DNA of 7,393 nucleotides from an uncultured Verrucomicrobiota bacterium. Lineage in GTDB: Bacteria; Verrucomicrobiota; Verrucomicrobiia; Limisphaerales; UBA1096. Below are positions 1 to 5,446 of the stretch, in pieces. A model generated the notes under the pieces. That model saw only the letters and a program-made list of their open reading frames with translations. It did not search any database and had not been told where the DNA came from. Both the position numbers and the translations under genes were made by a program. The stretch spans positions 1 to 7,393 of the forward strand of contig CAJXAU010000075.1 of assembly GCA_913050205.1 (NCBI GenBank). The letters are read 5' to 3'. Every line of letters begins with the position of its first letter. Position 1 is the stretch's first letter.

Positions 1-690
1 TTCGTCGGTTTCGACTTTGCAGAATTTGATGCGGTCCCGGTATTCGGGTGCCAACTCCTCCAGCGCCGGGCCAACTGCAAGGCAGGCAAAACACCATTCC
101 GCCCAAAAGTAGAGCAGCACCAATCCGTCGTGTTTTTCCACCGTATCGCCAAAGTTTTCTTCGGTCACTTTGAGCATTTCCTGCTGTGATGGTTTCGGGA
201 GTTTGCATTGCTGCAAAAACAGGACGATGTCCCGGATGTCGTCCATGGCCTGAGGATCGTTGAAGGCCGGCATCAGCGAGATGCCCTCGGCCATGTGCTG
301 ATCCTTCGGTTCGGCGATGACCGCGTTTGGGTCGAGGATAGATTGGAGAATTTCCTCGGGGGCAAGGCGGTTGCCGACATCGGCCATGTCAGGCCCCAAG
401 GCCAGTTCGTTCCGCATGCCGGGAGCCTCCTCATCGCCGATGGCGTGACAATGCCAACAACCGTAGGTGTAAAAGGCATTGTGGCCGCGTTCCACGGCGA
501 GCTTTTGCTCGGCGGCGTTTTTCGGAGTCTCGACTGTGTTGGTGGGAGCCTGTTGGGGAGTCGCCTCAACCAACGGGGCATCGGTTGGTTTGCCGCAACC
601 GGAAAGCAGCGCGCACAGGGCCAGCAGAGTTGTGGCGCAGTTCAGTCGCCGGCCTTTACCCCTTGCGCTTGGCCGGTTCGTGCCCGTCAT
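1..690 (-). CDS. Cytochrome c-thioredoxin fusion lipoprotein, 3' end outside the window
   Basis: The frame is open from an ATG at 690 to the left edge (230 codons visible, no stop). The N-terminus has basic residues (R10, K12, R14, R15), a hydrophobic stretch, and a lipobox ending LLSGC with Cys32 as the likely lipidated residue, so the protein should be membrane-anchored and face the periplasm. A class I cytochrome c domain follows: heme motif CWHCH at 78-82 and a probable distal ligand Met140 in SLMPAF. From about residue 175 comes a thioredoxin fold with FWAEWCFAC; the active-site pair is Cys200/Cys203, with FA replacing the usual GP. The domains are clear; the redox partner is unknown. 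The start overlaps the end of the Asp-box gene by 35 bp, which suggests co-translation. No Shine-Dalgarno is visible, but this is the only ATG before the signal sequence. The rest of the thioredoxin domain lies outside the window. Confidence 0.85.
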   Translation of the reverse strand, partial: MTGTNRPSARGKGRRLNCATTLLALCALLSGCGKPTDAPLVEATPQQAPTNTVETPKNAAEQKLAVERGHNAFYTYGCWHCHAIGDEEAPGMRNELALGPDMADVGNRLAPEEILQSILDPNAVIAEPKDQHMAEGISLMPAFNDPQAMDDIRDIVLFLQQCKLPKPSQQEMLKVTEENFGDTVEKHDGLVLLYFWAEWCFACLAVGPALEELAPEYRDRIKFCKVETDE

Positions 691-1864
691 AATACAGCAT
701 GAAATTCCAGCCGTGGGTGGCGACGACCGCGGCGTTGCTCCACTTGGCGGCGGCTCCTTTTAGTCGTCCGCTGGCCTTGGCCACCGCGTTGCCGTCCCGG
801 TCATACACCTGCCAAACGACGTCCTGCACTTCGATCCAGCAAAACAGCACATCGCCGTTTTTGTTGGTGGCCACCATTGGTCGGGTGCTGGACTTGCCGG
901 TGTCGGGCGCAGCGTTGATGTTTAGATTTTTTTCGACCTTGGCGAAGGAGGATTTTCCGCGAGTGCTGAAACCCATGTAGACGCCATCCGCTCCGCTGGA
1001 CATGGAGTAGAGCGCGCCGGGGCAACCGCACTTCTCCCACTTCTGAACCAGACGCTTGCTCCAAGTCTTGCCGGAGTCCTTGGAGGTCATGAGGTAGGTG
1101 TCCTTGTCCCAACTGCTCGGGGAGGTGCGCACGGAGTTCCGGTAAAGGACGTAAAGATTGCCATGGGCATCCATGGTGGCCTGGATCGGGCAGCAACGGC
1201 AGTTGCCTTTGATGTCGATGTCCAGTTTCCGTGGCGCGGACCAGTTTTTGCCCTCGTCACTCGACACGGCCATGTACATGTCGCGGCCCATCTCCGGGCC
1301 GGGCTCGGTTTGTCCCGGCCAAAAGGCGTAGACGGTCGAGCTGTTCTGATCGGCCACGATGGCGCCGGCCCCTTCAAAACCGATCGTGTTGCCGATGATG
1401 TTTGCCTCGTCCTCGAATGCGCTGCCGTCGTCATTCAAGCGGGAGTGCAGCATGTAGCGCAGGACGAAGAACCGGGCCTTGGACTTGAACATGGCGTCGT
1501 ATGCCTCAGCGCCCATCATTTTCTTGGAATACCTCGGGTTCGGCCGAGTGAACACGTGGACGCGGCCGTCCTTGCCGACGGCCATATTGAAGCTTGCCGC
1601 CATGGCTTCGGCTTCGCGAAGGACTTTCACCGGTTTGGAAAACCGGTTTTGACCGGGCTCGTGTTTCACGTAAACCAAGTCGCCACGAACCTTCGAGTCG
1701 GCCTGAACGATGTGGACCACGCCTTTTTGGTCGATGCCGACCTGTGGCCGGATGCCGCCGTAAGGGAGCTTGACGGTTGTGACGTTGGGGGCGGCTTGAG
1801 CCGATGCGAATGACAATGCCACTACTGAGAGCAGTGCGGCAAAATTGGTGTGAAATGTTTTCAT
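656..1864 (-). CDS. Secreted sialidase-like (Asp-box/BNR) beta-propeller protein
   Basis: This 402-residue protein starts with a classical signal peptide (MKTFHTNF, a hydrophobic core, then ASAQA; cleavage near residue 25). Two good Asp boxes (SxDxGxxW) are visible: residues 202-208 (SDEGKNW) and 261-268 (SKDSGKTW), the hallmark of BNR/sialidase-type propellers. Two cysteine clusters stand out, C222/C224/C225 followed by Pro and C279/C281 followed by Pro-Gly. From memory, similar CxCCP and CPG motifs recur in sialidase-like proteins of environmental bacteria whose activity is unproven. The arginine triad of true sialidases could not be placed, so hydrolase activity is not claimed. The gene is 116 bp downstream of the ankyrin gene; that gap holds no convincing terminator, only a weak possible promoter (TTGCGG, 18 bp, TCATTA). 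Its last 35 bp overlap the cytochrome c-thioredoxin gene. No Shine-Dalgarno precedes the ATG. Confidence 0.8.
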   Translation of the reverse strand: MKTFHTNFAALLSVVALSFASAQAAPNVTTVKLPYGGIRPQVGIDQKGVVHIVQADSKVRGDLVYVKHEPGQNRFSKPVKVLREAEAMAASFNMAVGKDGRVHVFTRPNPRYSKKMMGAEAYDAMFKSKARFFVLRYMLHSRLNDDGSAFEDEANIIGNTIGFEGAGAIVADQNSSTVYAFWPGQTEPGPEMGRDMYMAVSSDEGKNWSAPRKLDIDIKGNCRCCPIQATMDAHGNLYVLYRNSVRTSPSSWDKDTYLMTSKDSGKTWSKRLVQKWEKCGCPGALYSMSSGADGVYMGFSTRGKSSFAKVEKNLNINAAPDTGKSSTRPMVATNKNGDVLFCWIEVQDVVWQVYDRDGNAVAKASGRLKGAAAKWSNAAVVATHGWNFMLYYDGHEPAKRKG

Positions 1865-1980
1865 GAGCTGCGTTCTATGTGCGGCCTAATGATCGCACTC
1901 GAACACCGCCCCGCAAGGATTATTTTGACCGGTTCACGCGGCCGTTCCGTGCGTACCCGAATTCCGTTACTGGCGGTGAT

Positions 1981-2778
1981 TTAATTCCCGGCTTCGAGTT
2001 CCTCACCGGTTTTGCCACCGTGTTTCTTGAGGATTGCGGCGATGTCCTTTTTGCCGTTGCGGTTGGCCCAGTCGAGAGGAGTGTCGCCGAACGCGATCGT
2101 CACGTTCACGTTTGCCTTGTTCGCGATCAGAATCTCGACGATTTCCTTTTGTCCGGTTGAGGCGGCCTTGTGCAGCGGGCTGGTGCCACCGCCTCCGTTG
2201 ACATTGGCGCCATTCTTGGCGAGAAGTGCCACCATTTCCGGCAGTCCCTTGCCGACGGCAGAGTCGAGCGCGGTCTCGGCGAATGCATCTTTTGCGTTCA
2301 CATTGGCGCCCTTGGATAGGAGGAGGGTCACCACTTTAGCGCGGTTTTTATTTACGGCTGCGAAGAGGGCCGGCTCCTTGCGTTCGCCGCAAGTGATCTT
2401 GTAATCAGCCCCGTTGGCCAACAGCAGAGCGACGACTGCCGTGTGGCCTCCGCTGGCGGCGAGGTGCAGCGGGGTGACTTCCTTGGAATCCTTCAGGTTG
2501 ACCTTCGCGCGGTTGGCGATCAGCAGCTTGGCCGCGTCGGCCTTGCCGGCTCGTGCGGCATAATGCAACGGCGTGGAGCCGTACTGGTTGGTCGTATCCA
2601 CCGGGGTGCCGGCGGCGAGGTGCTGCCGAATGACATCGACGCTGCCCTTGTAGGCGGCCTGGTGGATCGGGACGCTTGGGGCCTTGGGCTTGGCGGCCGG
2701 CTTGGCCGGTTCGGTGGCAGTGGCTTGGCCAAGCAATGCGAGGCCGGCGAGAGTGGTAACAAAAAACGTAGTTTTCAC
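1981..2778 (-). CDS. Exported ankyrin-repeat protein (seven repeats)
   Basis: The protein has 265 residues from a GTG start at 2778. An upstream TTG at 2835 keeps the frame open but adds 19 polar residues before the signal sequence, so GTG is preferred. Residues 1-22 (VKTTFFV, a hydrophobic core, then GQATA) form a signal peptide; an Ala/Pro/Lys-rich linker (about 23-35) follows. Seven consecutive ankyrin repeats start near residues 36, 68, 101, 135, 168, 199 and 232, with the typical TPLH.AA..G and ..LL..GA.VN consensus. Ankyrin repeats bind proteins; the partner cannot be read from the sequence. An exported position is unusual for a scaffold and may mean a periplasmic protein-binding role. 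The gene lies 58 bp downstream of dtd and 116 bp upstream of the Asp-box gene, so it may belong to the sulfatase-dtd transcript or use its own promoter. No Shine-Dalgarno is seen before the GTG. Confidence 0.88.
   Translation of the reverse strand: MKTTFFVTTLAGLALLGQATATEPAKPAAKPKAPSVPIHQAAYKGSVDVIRQHLAAGTPVDTTNQYGSTPLHYAARAGKADAAKLLIANRAKVNLKDSKEVTPLHLAASGGHTAVVALLLANGADYKITCGERKEPALFAAVNKNRAKVVTLLLSKGANVNAKDAFAETALDSAVGKGLPEMVALLAKNGANVNGGGGTSPLHKAASTGQKEIVEILIANKANVNVTIAFGDTPLDWANRNGKKDIAAILKKHGGKTGEELEAGN
2723..2734. repeat. Iterated palindrome GCTTGGCCAAGC, exact copy
   Basis: A perfect 12-bp palindrome inside the ankyrin gene, within the signal peptide coding sequence. It is read as Leu16-Gly17-Gln18. 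It is one of three exact copies in the window. Confidence 0.85.
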
Positions 2779-2788
2779 GGCGGAGAGA

Positions 2789-2816
2789 CTGATAGCGGAA
2801 AGCGGATGATTTTCAA
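2789..2816 (-). promoter_or_regulatory. Candidate sigma70-type promoter for the ankyrin gene
   Basis: Read on the minus strand, TTGAAA (2816-2811) and TATCAG (2794-2789) are separated by 16 bp, matching the consensus at 5/6 and 4/6 positions. Transcription would begin only a few bases before the GTG at 2778, giving a nearly leaderless mRNA. That would fit the lack of a Shine-Dalgarno, but a match of this quality can occur by chance. Confidence 0.3.
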
Positions 2817-2825
2817 GCCGGAACC

Positions 2826-2837
2826 GCTTGGCCAAGC
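2826..2837. repeat. Iterated palindrome GCTTGGCCAAGC, exact intergenic copy at the dtd stop
   Basis: A perfect 12-bp palindrome whose first base on the minus strand is the last base of the dtd TAG stop. It is the only strong copy outside a coding sequence. There is no loop and no T-tract, so it is not a normal intrinsic terminator. Confidence 0.85.
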
Positions 2838-3289
2838 TACTCGCGGGATTTGGAATCGATCGTAATGGTCACCGGACCGTCGTTGACGAGGGCCACCTGC
2901 ATGCTCGCGCCGAATTCACCGGTCTCGACCGCTTGGCCAAGTTCGACTTCGAGTTTGGCGATGAACTGCTCGTACAACGGAATGGCAATCTCCGGCTTGG
3001 CCGAGCGGGTGAACGAGGGTCGGTTACCTTTTTTTGTGCTGGCGTGGAGTGTGAACTGACTGATTAAAAGGACCCCACCGCCGACATCGGCGAGGGACTT
3101 GTTCATCAATCCCGCCTCGTCGGTAAACACCCGCATCCGGGCGATTTTACCGCAGAGCCAGTCGATGTCCCCGGCATCGTCGGCCTCCTCGATACCGAGC
3201 AGCACGACGAAGCCCCGGCCGATCTTTCCTCTTACCGTTCCGTCGATGGTGACGGAGCCGTGGCTCACGCGCTGGATGACCACCCGCAT
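2837..3289 (-). CDS. dtd: D-aminoacyl-tRNA deacylase
   Basis: DTD is a cytoplasmic homodimeric enzyme that hydrolyses D-amino acids (and mischarged glycine) from tRNA. This 150-residue protein has the family's usual length (about 145-150). It begins MRVVIQRVSHGSVTIDG, as in E. coli DTD. The SQFT motif is at 77-80 with the conserved Thr80, and NDGPVT at 136-141 contains the Gly-Pro motif that excludes L-amino acids by cross-subunit contact. The ATG lies 9 bp after the sulfatase stop, with a weak AAGGG that could act as a Shine-Dalgarno, so the two genes probably share a transcript. The family and function are secure; the pairing with a secreted sulfatase is unexpected and may only reflect transcriptional convenience. 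The gene contains two near-exact copies of the 12-bp palindrome. Confidence 0.96.
   Translation of the reverse strand: MRVVIQRVSHGSVTIDGTVRGKIGRGFVVLLGIEEADDAGDIDWLCGKIARMRVFTDEAGLMNKSLADVGGGVLLISQFTLHASTKKGNRPSFTRSAKPEIAIPLYEQFIAKLEVELGQAVETGEFGASMQVALVNDGPVTITIDSKSRE
2931..2942. repeat. Iterated palindrome, 11/12 match
   Basis: GCTTGGCCAAGT inside dtd, differing from the perfect palindrome only in the last base. It is read as Leu117-Gly118-Gln119 on the minus strand. Confidence 0.7.
2995..3006. repeat. Iterated palindrome, 11/12 match
   Basis: GCTTGGCCGAGC inside dtd, with one internal mismatch. It is read as Ser96-Ala97-Lys98, the Leu-Ala-Lys frame with the mismatch turning Leu into Ser. 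Confidence 0.6.
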
Positions 3290-3298
3290 CGTTCGCCC

Positions 3299-4714
3299 TT
3301 ATTTTTTTCGAGGTTTAAATGGCGCGTTCCACAACGGGTTGGGCACGTGCTGTTCCTTGAATAGTTCCTCGGCGCGTTTCACAAGTTCAGGGTGTTTGGC
3401 AGCGATGTTCGTGCTTTCGCCGAGGTCGTTGTCGAGGTCGTAAATTTCGATTGGTGCGGTGGCAGATTGTTTTCGCAACGCCTTCCACCGGCCTGTTTCA
3501 CCAAGCACGACAGCCTGTGCTCCTCTGCGCTCGAGAAATTCCCAGTAGAGAAATTCGCGTTTCAACTGCTTGTCCGGTTGGCCAAGCAGGGTGGGGAGAA
3601 TACTGACACTGTCCAGTTGACCGGGGGCGGTGATGCCGAGCAGTTCGGCTGAGGTTGCCATGAGGTCTCCAAAATAGGCCGGGTGATCGCTGGCTGTGTC
3701 GGGCTCGATTCGGCCCGGCCAGTGGGCGATTGTTGGGACGCGAATGCCGCCTTCGTAAAGGTCGCGTTTCATGCCGCGAAGCGGTCCGTTGGCATCAAAG
3801 AATTCCGGGTTGTTGCCCCCCTCGCGATGATGCCCATTGTCAGATGAGAAAATCACAAGGGTGTTTTCGGTGAGATCATATTGGTCAAGACGGGCCATGA
3901 GGCGACCGATGTCGGCATCCATGCGGGTAATCATGGCGGCTTGTCCCTTGTCGGGGTTCGGCCAGTTTTTGTCCGCGTAAATACCGTAATCAGGAACGTC
4001 CTGCCCATCACCTGTGCCACGGGTGCCTTCGTTATTCGCGTGCGGGATGGTGAACGGCAGGTAGAGGAAAAACGGCTTGTTATGATTCATGTCCAGCCAG
4101 TGCAGCGCATTTTCAACGATGAGATCGTGCGAATAGTCGACGCGTTCCTTCGCCCAGCCAGCTCCACTGGGGAGTTCGTTGGCGGCCACATTTCGGAGTT
4201 TAACGCGTCGTTCATTGTTGATGAGAAACGTCGGATAAAAATTATGCGCGTGCCCCTGATGAAGATAGCCGTAAAAAGCGTCAAACCCCTGTTTGGTCGG
4301 CAGTCCGTCGGTGCCCTCGTTTCCGAGTCCCCATTTGCCGAAGCAACCGGTCGCGTAGCCGGACTGTTTAAACAACTCCGCCACGGTGAAGTCGCTGGGC
4401 CGGAGGTTGTGTCGGCCGTTACCGCGAATGTAGGCGTGCCCGGTGTGGAGCCCGGTCATTAGCACGCAGCGCGACGGTGCGCACACGGTTGATCCGGAGT
4501 AAAACTGAGTCAGTTTCATCCCGCCCTTGGCCAAGCGGTCGAGGTGTGGCGTCTTGATTTTCTTTTGACCGAAGCAGCCAAGATCACCGTAGCCGAGGTC
4601 GTCGGCGAGGATGAAAATCAGGTTGGGCTTGGCCTCCGCCTGGCCAAGCGGGGCCGGCTTGGCCAAGGCGAACAGGCCAAGCGCGGTGCCGAAAAATAAT
4701 TTGCAGATGTTCAT
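3299..4714 (-). CDS. Secreted type I (formylglycine-dependent) sulfatase
   Basis: This 471-residue protein is an S1-type sulfatase that hydrolyses sulfate esters outside the cytoplasm. A signal peptide covers about residues 1-28. The catalytic signature CAPSR is at 78-82; Cys78 is the residue an FGE-type enzyme would convert to formylglycine. Metal-binding Asp38-Asp39 lie in FILADDLGYGD, and Asp292-Asn293 in SSDNGHH. Other expected active-site residues are Lys127 (GKWGLG, where many relatives have GKWHLG), His225 (TIPHAN) and Lys316 (MKRDLYEGG). The length suits an arylsulfatase A-like enzyme. The substrate and S1 subfamily cannot be assigned; in PVC bacteria such enzymes often act on sulfated algal or host glycans. 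No formylglycine-generating enzyme is in the window. It heads the minus-strand gene row, 9 bp before dtd. No Shine-Dalgarno precedes the ATG, but an inverted repeat ends 11 bases upstream. Several palindrome copies lie in the gene. Confidence 0.95.
   Translation of the reverse strand: MNICKLFFGTALGLFALAKPAPLGQAEAKPNLIFILADDLGYGDLGCFGQKKIKTPHLDRLAKGGMKLTQFYSGSTVCAPSRCVLMTGLHTGHAYIRGNGRHNLRPSDFTVAELFKQSGYATGCFGKWGLGNEGTDGLPTKQGFDAFYGYLHQGHAHNFYPTFLINNERRVKLRNVAANELPSGAGWAKERVDYSHDLIVENALHWLDMNHNKPFFLYLPFTIPHANNEGTRGTGDGQDVPDYGIYADKNWPNPDKGQAAMITRMDADIGRLMARLDQYDLTENTLVIFSSDNGHHREGGNNPEFFDANGPLRGMKRDLYEGGIRVPTIAHWPGRIEPDTASDHPAYFGDLMATSAELLGITAPGQLDSVSILPTLLGQPDKQLKREFLYWEFLERRGAQAVVLGETGRWKALRKQSATAPIEIYDLDNDLGESTNIAAKHPELVKRAEELFKEQHVPNPLWNAPFKPRKK
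3576..3587. repeat. Iterated palindrome, 11/12 match
   Basis: GGTTGGCCAAGC in the 3' third of the sulfatase gene, read as Leu377-Gly378-Gln379 on the minus strand. Confidence 0.7.
4525..4536. repeat. Iterated palindrome, 11/12 match
   Basis: CCTTGGCCAAGC in the sulfatase gene, upstream of the catalytic Cys codon. It is read as Leu61-Ala62-Lys63. Confidence 0.7.
4627..4682. repeat. Cluster of palindrome copies in the sulfatase signal-peptide region
   Basis: Two 11/12 copies, GCCTGGCCAAGC (4638-4649, read as Leu23-Gly24-Gln25) and GCTTGGCCAAGG (4657-4668, read as Leu17-Ala18-Lys19), lie 7 bp apart. They are flanked by a left half-site GCTTGGCC (4627-4634) and a right half-site GGCCAAGC (4675-4682). 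The cluster covers the end of the signal peptide, a poorly constrained part of the protein. Confidence 0.7.
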
Positions 4715-4725
4715 GTTCGCAGGGC

Positions 4726-4753
4726 GCCGGGCAGTCTAGTGGTTTTGCCCGGC
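4726..4753. promoter_or_regulatory. Perfect 8-bp inverted repeat upstream of the sulfatase start
   Basis: GCCGGGCA (4726-4733) and TGCCCGGC (4746-4753) are perfect reverse complements separated by 12 bases. The repeat ends 11 bases before the sulfatase ATG. In the mRNA it could form a stable hairpin over the ribosome-binding region; in DNA it could be an operator for a dimeric regulator in this divergent region. Neither role is shown. The GC-rich stem is not followed by a T-tract in either direction. Confidence 0.5.
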
Positions 4754-4767
4754 TACGGCGAATCTCT

Positions 4768-4790
4768 TCTTGCGGTGGCAAGATTATTTT
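4768..4790 (+). terminator. Small hairpin with T-rich tail, or second operator-like repeat
   Basis: TCTTGC (4768-4773) and GCAAGA (4778-4783) pair perfectly around a GGTG loop and are followed by TTATTTT on the plus strand, the shape of a small intrinsic terminator. No plus-strand gene ends just upstream, so it could instead limit antisense transcription out of the sulfatase gene or serve as a regulator site between the divergent genes. A 6-bp stem is weak. Confidence 0.35.
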
Positions 4791-4854
4791 CGGTTACTCT
4801 CAAAACTTTTTCTCTCGCTGCGCCGGAACGGTTCGTCGTAGCGTCGCGGGACGG

Positions 4855-5439
4855 ATGAGTGACCATTCGCCCAACGCACAGGCTAAGCCGTTTGATTTCG
4901 AAGCGGTGCGTGACTTGCTTGGGTTGCGCAGCTTTCTGTCGCGTTACGAGCAGGACATTCTCCGGGCGATCGAGTTGCCGGCGGTGCACAACGCCTATTG
5001 GTTTGCGAACCGCGGGCAGTTCAAGGAACTGATGGCGCTCGACGCCGAGTTGTCCGAAAACGAAGTACTCGCGCCGTTCGCCGAGGCCAGCCTCGCGGTT
5101 GGTCGCGAGCAACTCCGCATGCTCAAGCCGATGTACGACCAGCGTATGATGCAGCGCTTCCGCAAAAGCGTGATTGCCGGGGAAGCACGAGGCTGGAACC
5201 CGGTGGTGTTCGGGATGTTTCTCTCCATTCACTCCGTGCCGGTGCGCGAGGGGTTACTCCAGTTTGGCCGCCAGATATGGAGTGGCTTCATCAACGGTGC
5301 ACAGGAGGAGCATGGGTTGAAATCGGCCGAGTGCTCGGAGTTGCTGTCGGAGTTTCTCGACCGCCTGCCGGGTTGGATCGAGGAGGTTGTTTCCCTGCCG
5401 GCCAGCGAACCGGGCACGGTACGGGTGGCGTTCAACTGA
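4855..5439 (+). CDS. UreF-like protein lacking the UreF N-terminus (tentative)
   Basis: The protein has 194 residues, is probably cytoplasmic and largely helical, and has no signal peptide or membrane segment. Its pattern matches UreF, the urease-maturation protein that works with UreG and UreH/UreD in nickel insertion. Similar parts are LRSFLSRY...ELP (about 24-42), a GQF.ELMALDAEL segment (54-65), EAS...GR (77-84), and NPVVFGMF (115-122) followed by long helices as in the UreF C-terminus. This rests on remembered consensus, not a search. The conserved UreF N-terminal segment (about 40 residues, around LPxGxFxxSxGLE) is missing. The frame stays open upstream, but there is no ATG and the upstream translation does not look like UreF. 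The PLGQ-type C-terminal motif is also not evident. No urease genes are in the window. It sits 7 bp before the symporter gene. It may be a degenerate UreF, a UreF-fold protein with another job, or an unrelated helical protein. Confidence 0.45.
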   Translation: MSDHSPNAQAKPFDFEAVRDLLGLRSFLSRYEQDILRAIELPAVHNAYWFANRGQFKELMALDAELSENEVLAPFAEASLAVGREQLRMLKPMYDQRMMQRFRKSVIAGEARGWNPVVFGMFLSIHSVPVREGLLQFGRQIWSGFINGAQEEHGLKSAECSELLSEFLDRLPGWIEEVVSLPASEPGTVRVAFN

Positions 5440-5446
5440 TCAAACA

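Noticed and set aside
1163..1813. 216-codon open frame on the plus strand opposite the Asp-box gene
   Set aside because: It is fully antisense to a gene with a signal peptide and Asp boxes, and its translation has no recognisable motif. Long antisense frames are common in GC-rich genes.
2779..2835. TTG start at 2835 for the ankyrin gene
   Set aside because: It would place 19 mostly polar residues before the signal peptide; the GTG at 2778 starts directly at the signal sequence.
2826..2837. Palindrome after dtd as an intrinsic terminator
   Set aside because: It has no loop and no following T-tract, and the same sequence occurs inside genes.
3881..4462. 193-codon open frame on the plus strand opposite the sulfatase
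   Set aside because: It is antisense to conserved sulfatase sequence, with no family resemblance in its own translation.
4753..5232. 159-codon minus-strand frame opposite the UreF-like gene
   Set aside because: It has an arginine- and histidine-rich shadow-like composition, while the plus-strand frame has the better protein pattern and is coupled to the symporter.
5387..5446. Longer symporter start at 5387
   Set aside because: It would overlap the preceding gene by 53 bp and add a polar, non-conserved tail; the ATG at 5447 gives the normal symporter N-terminus.
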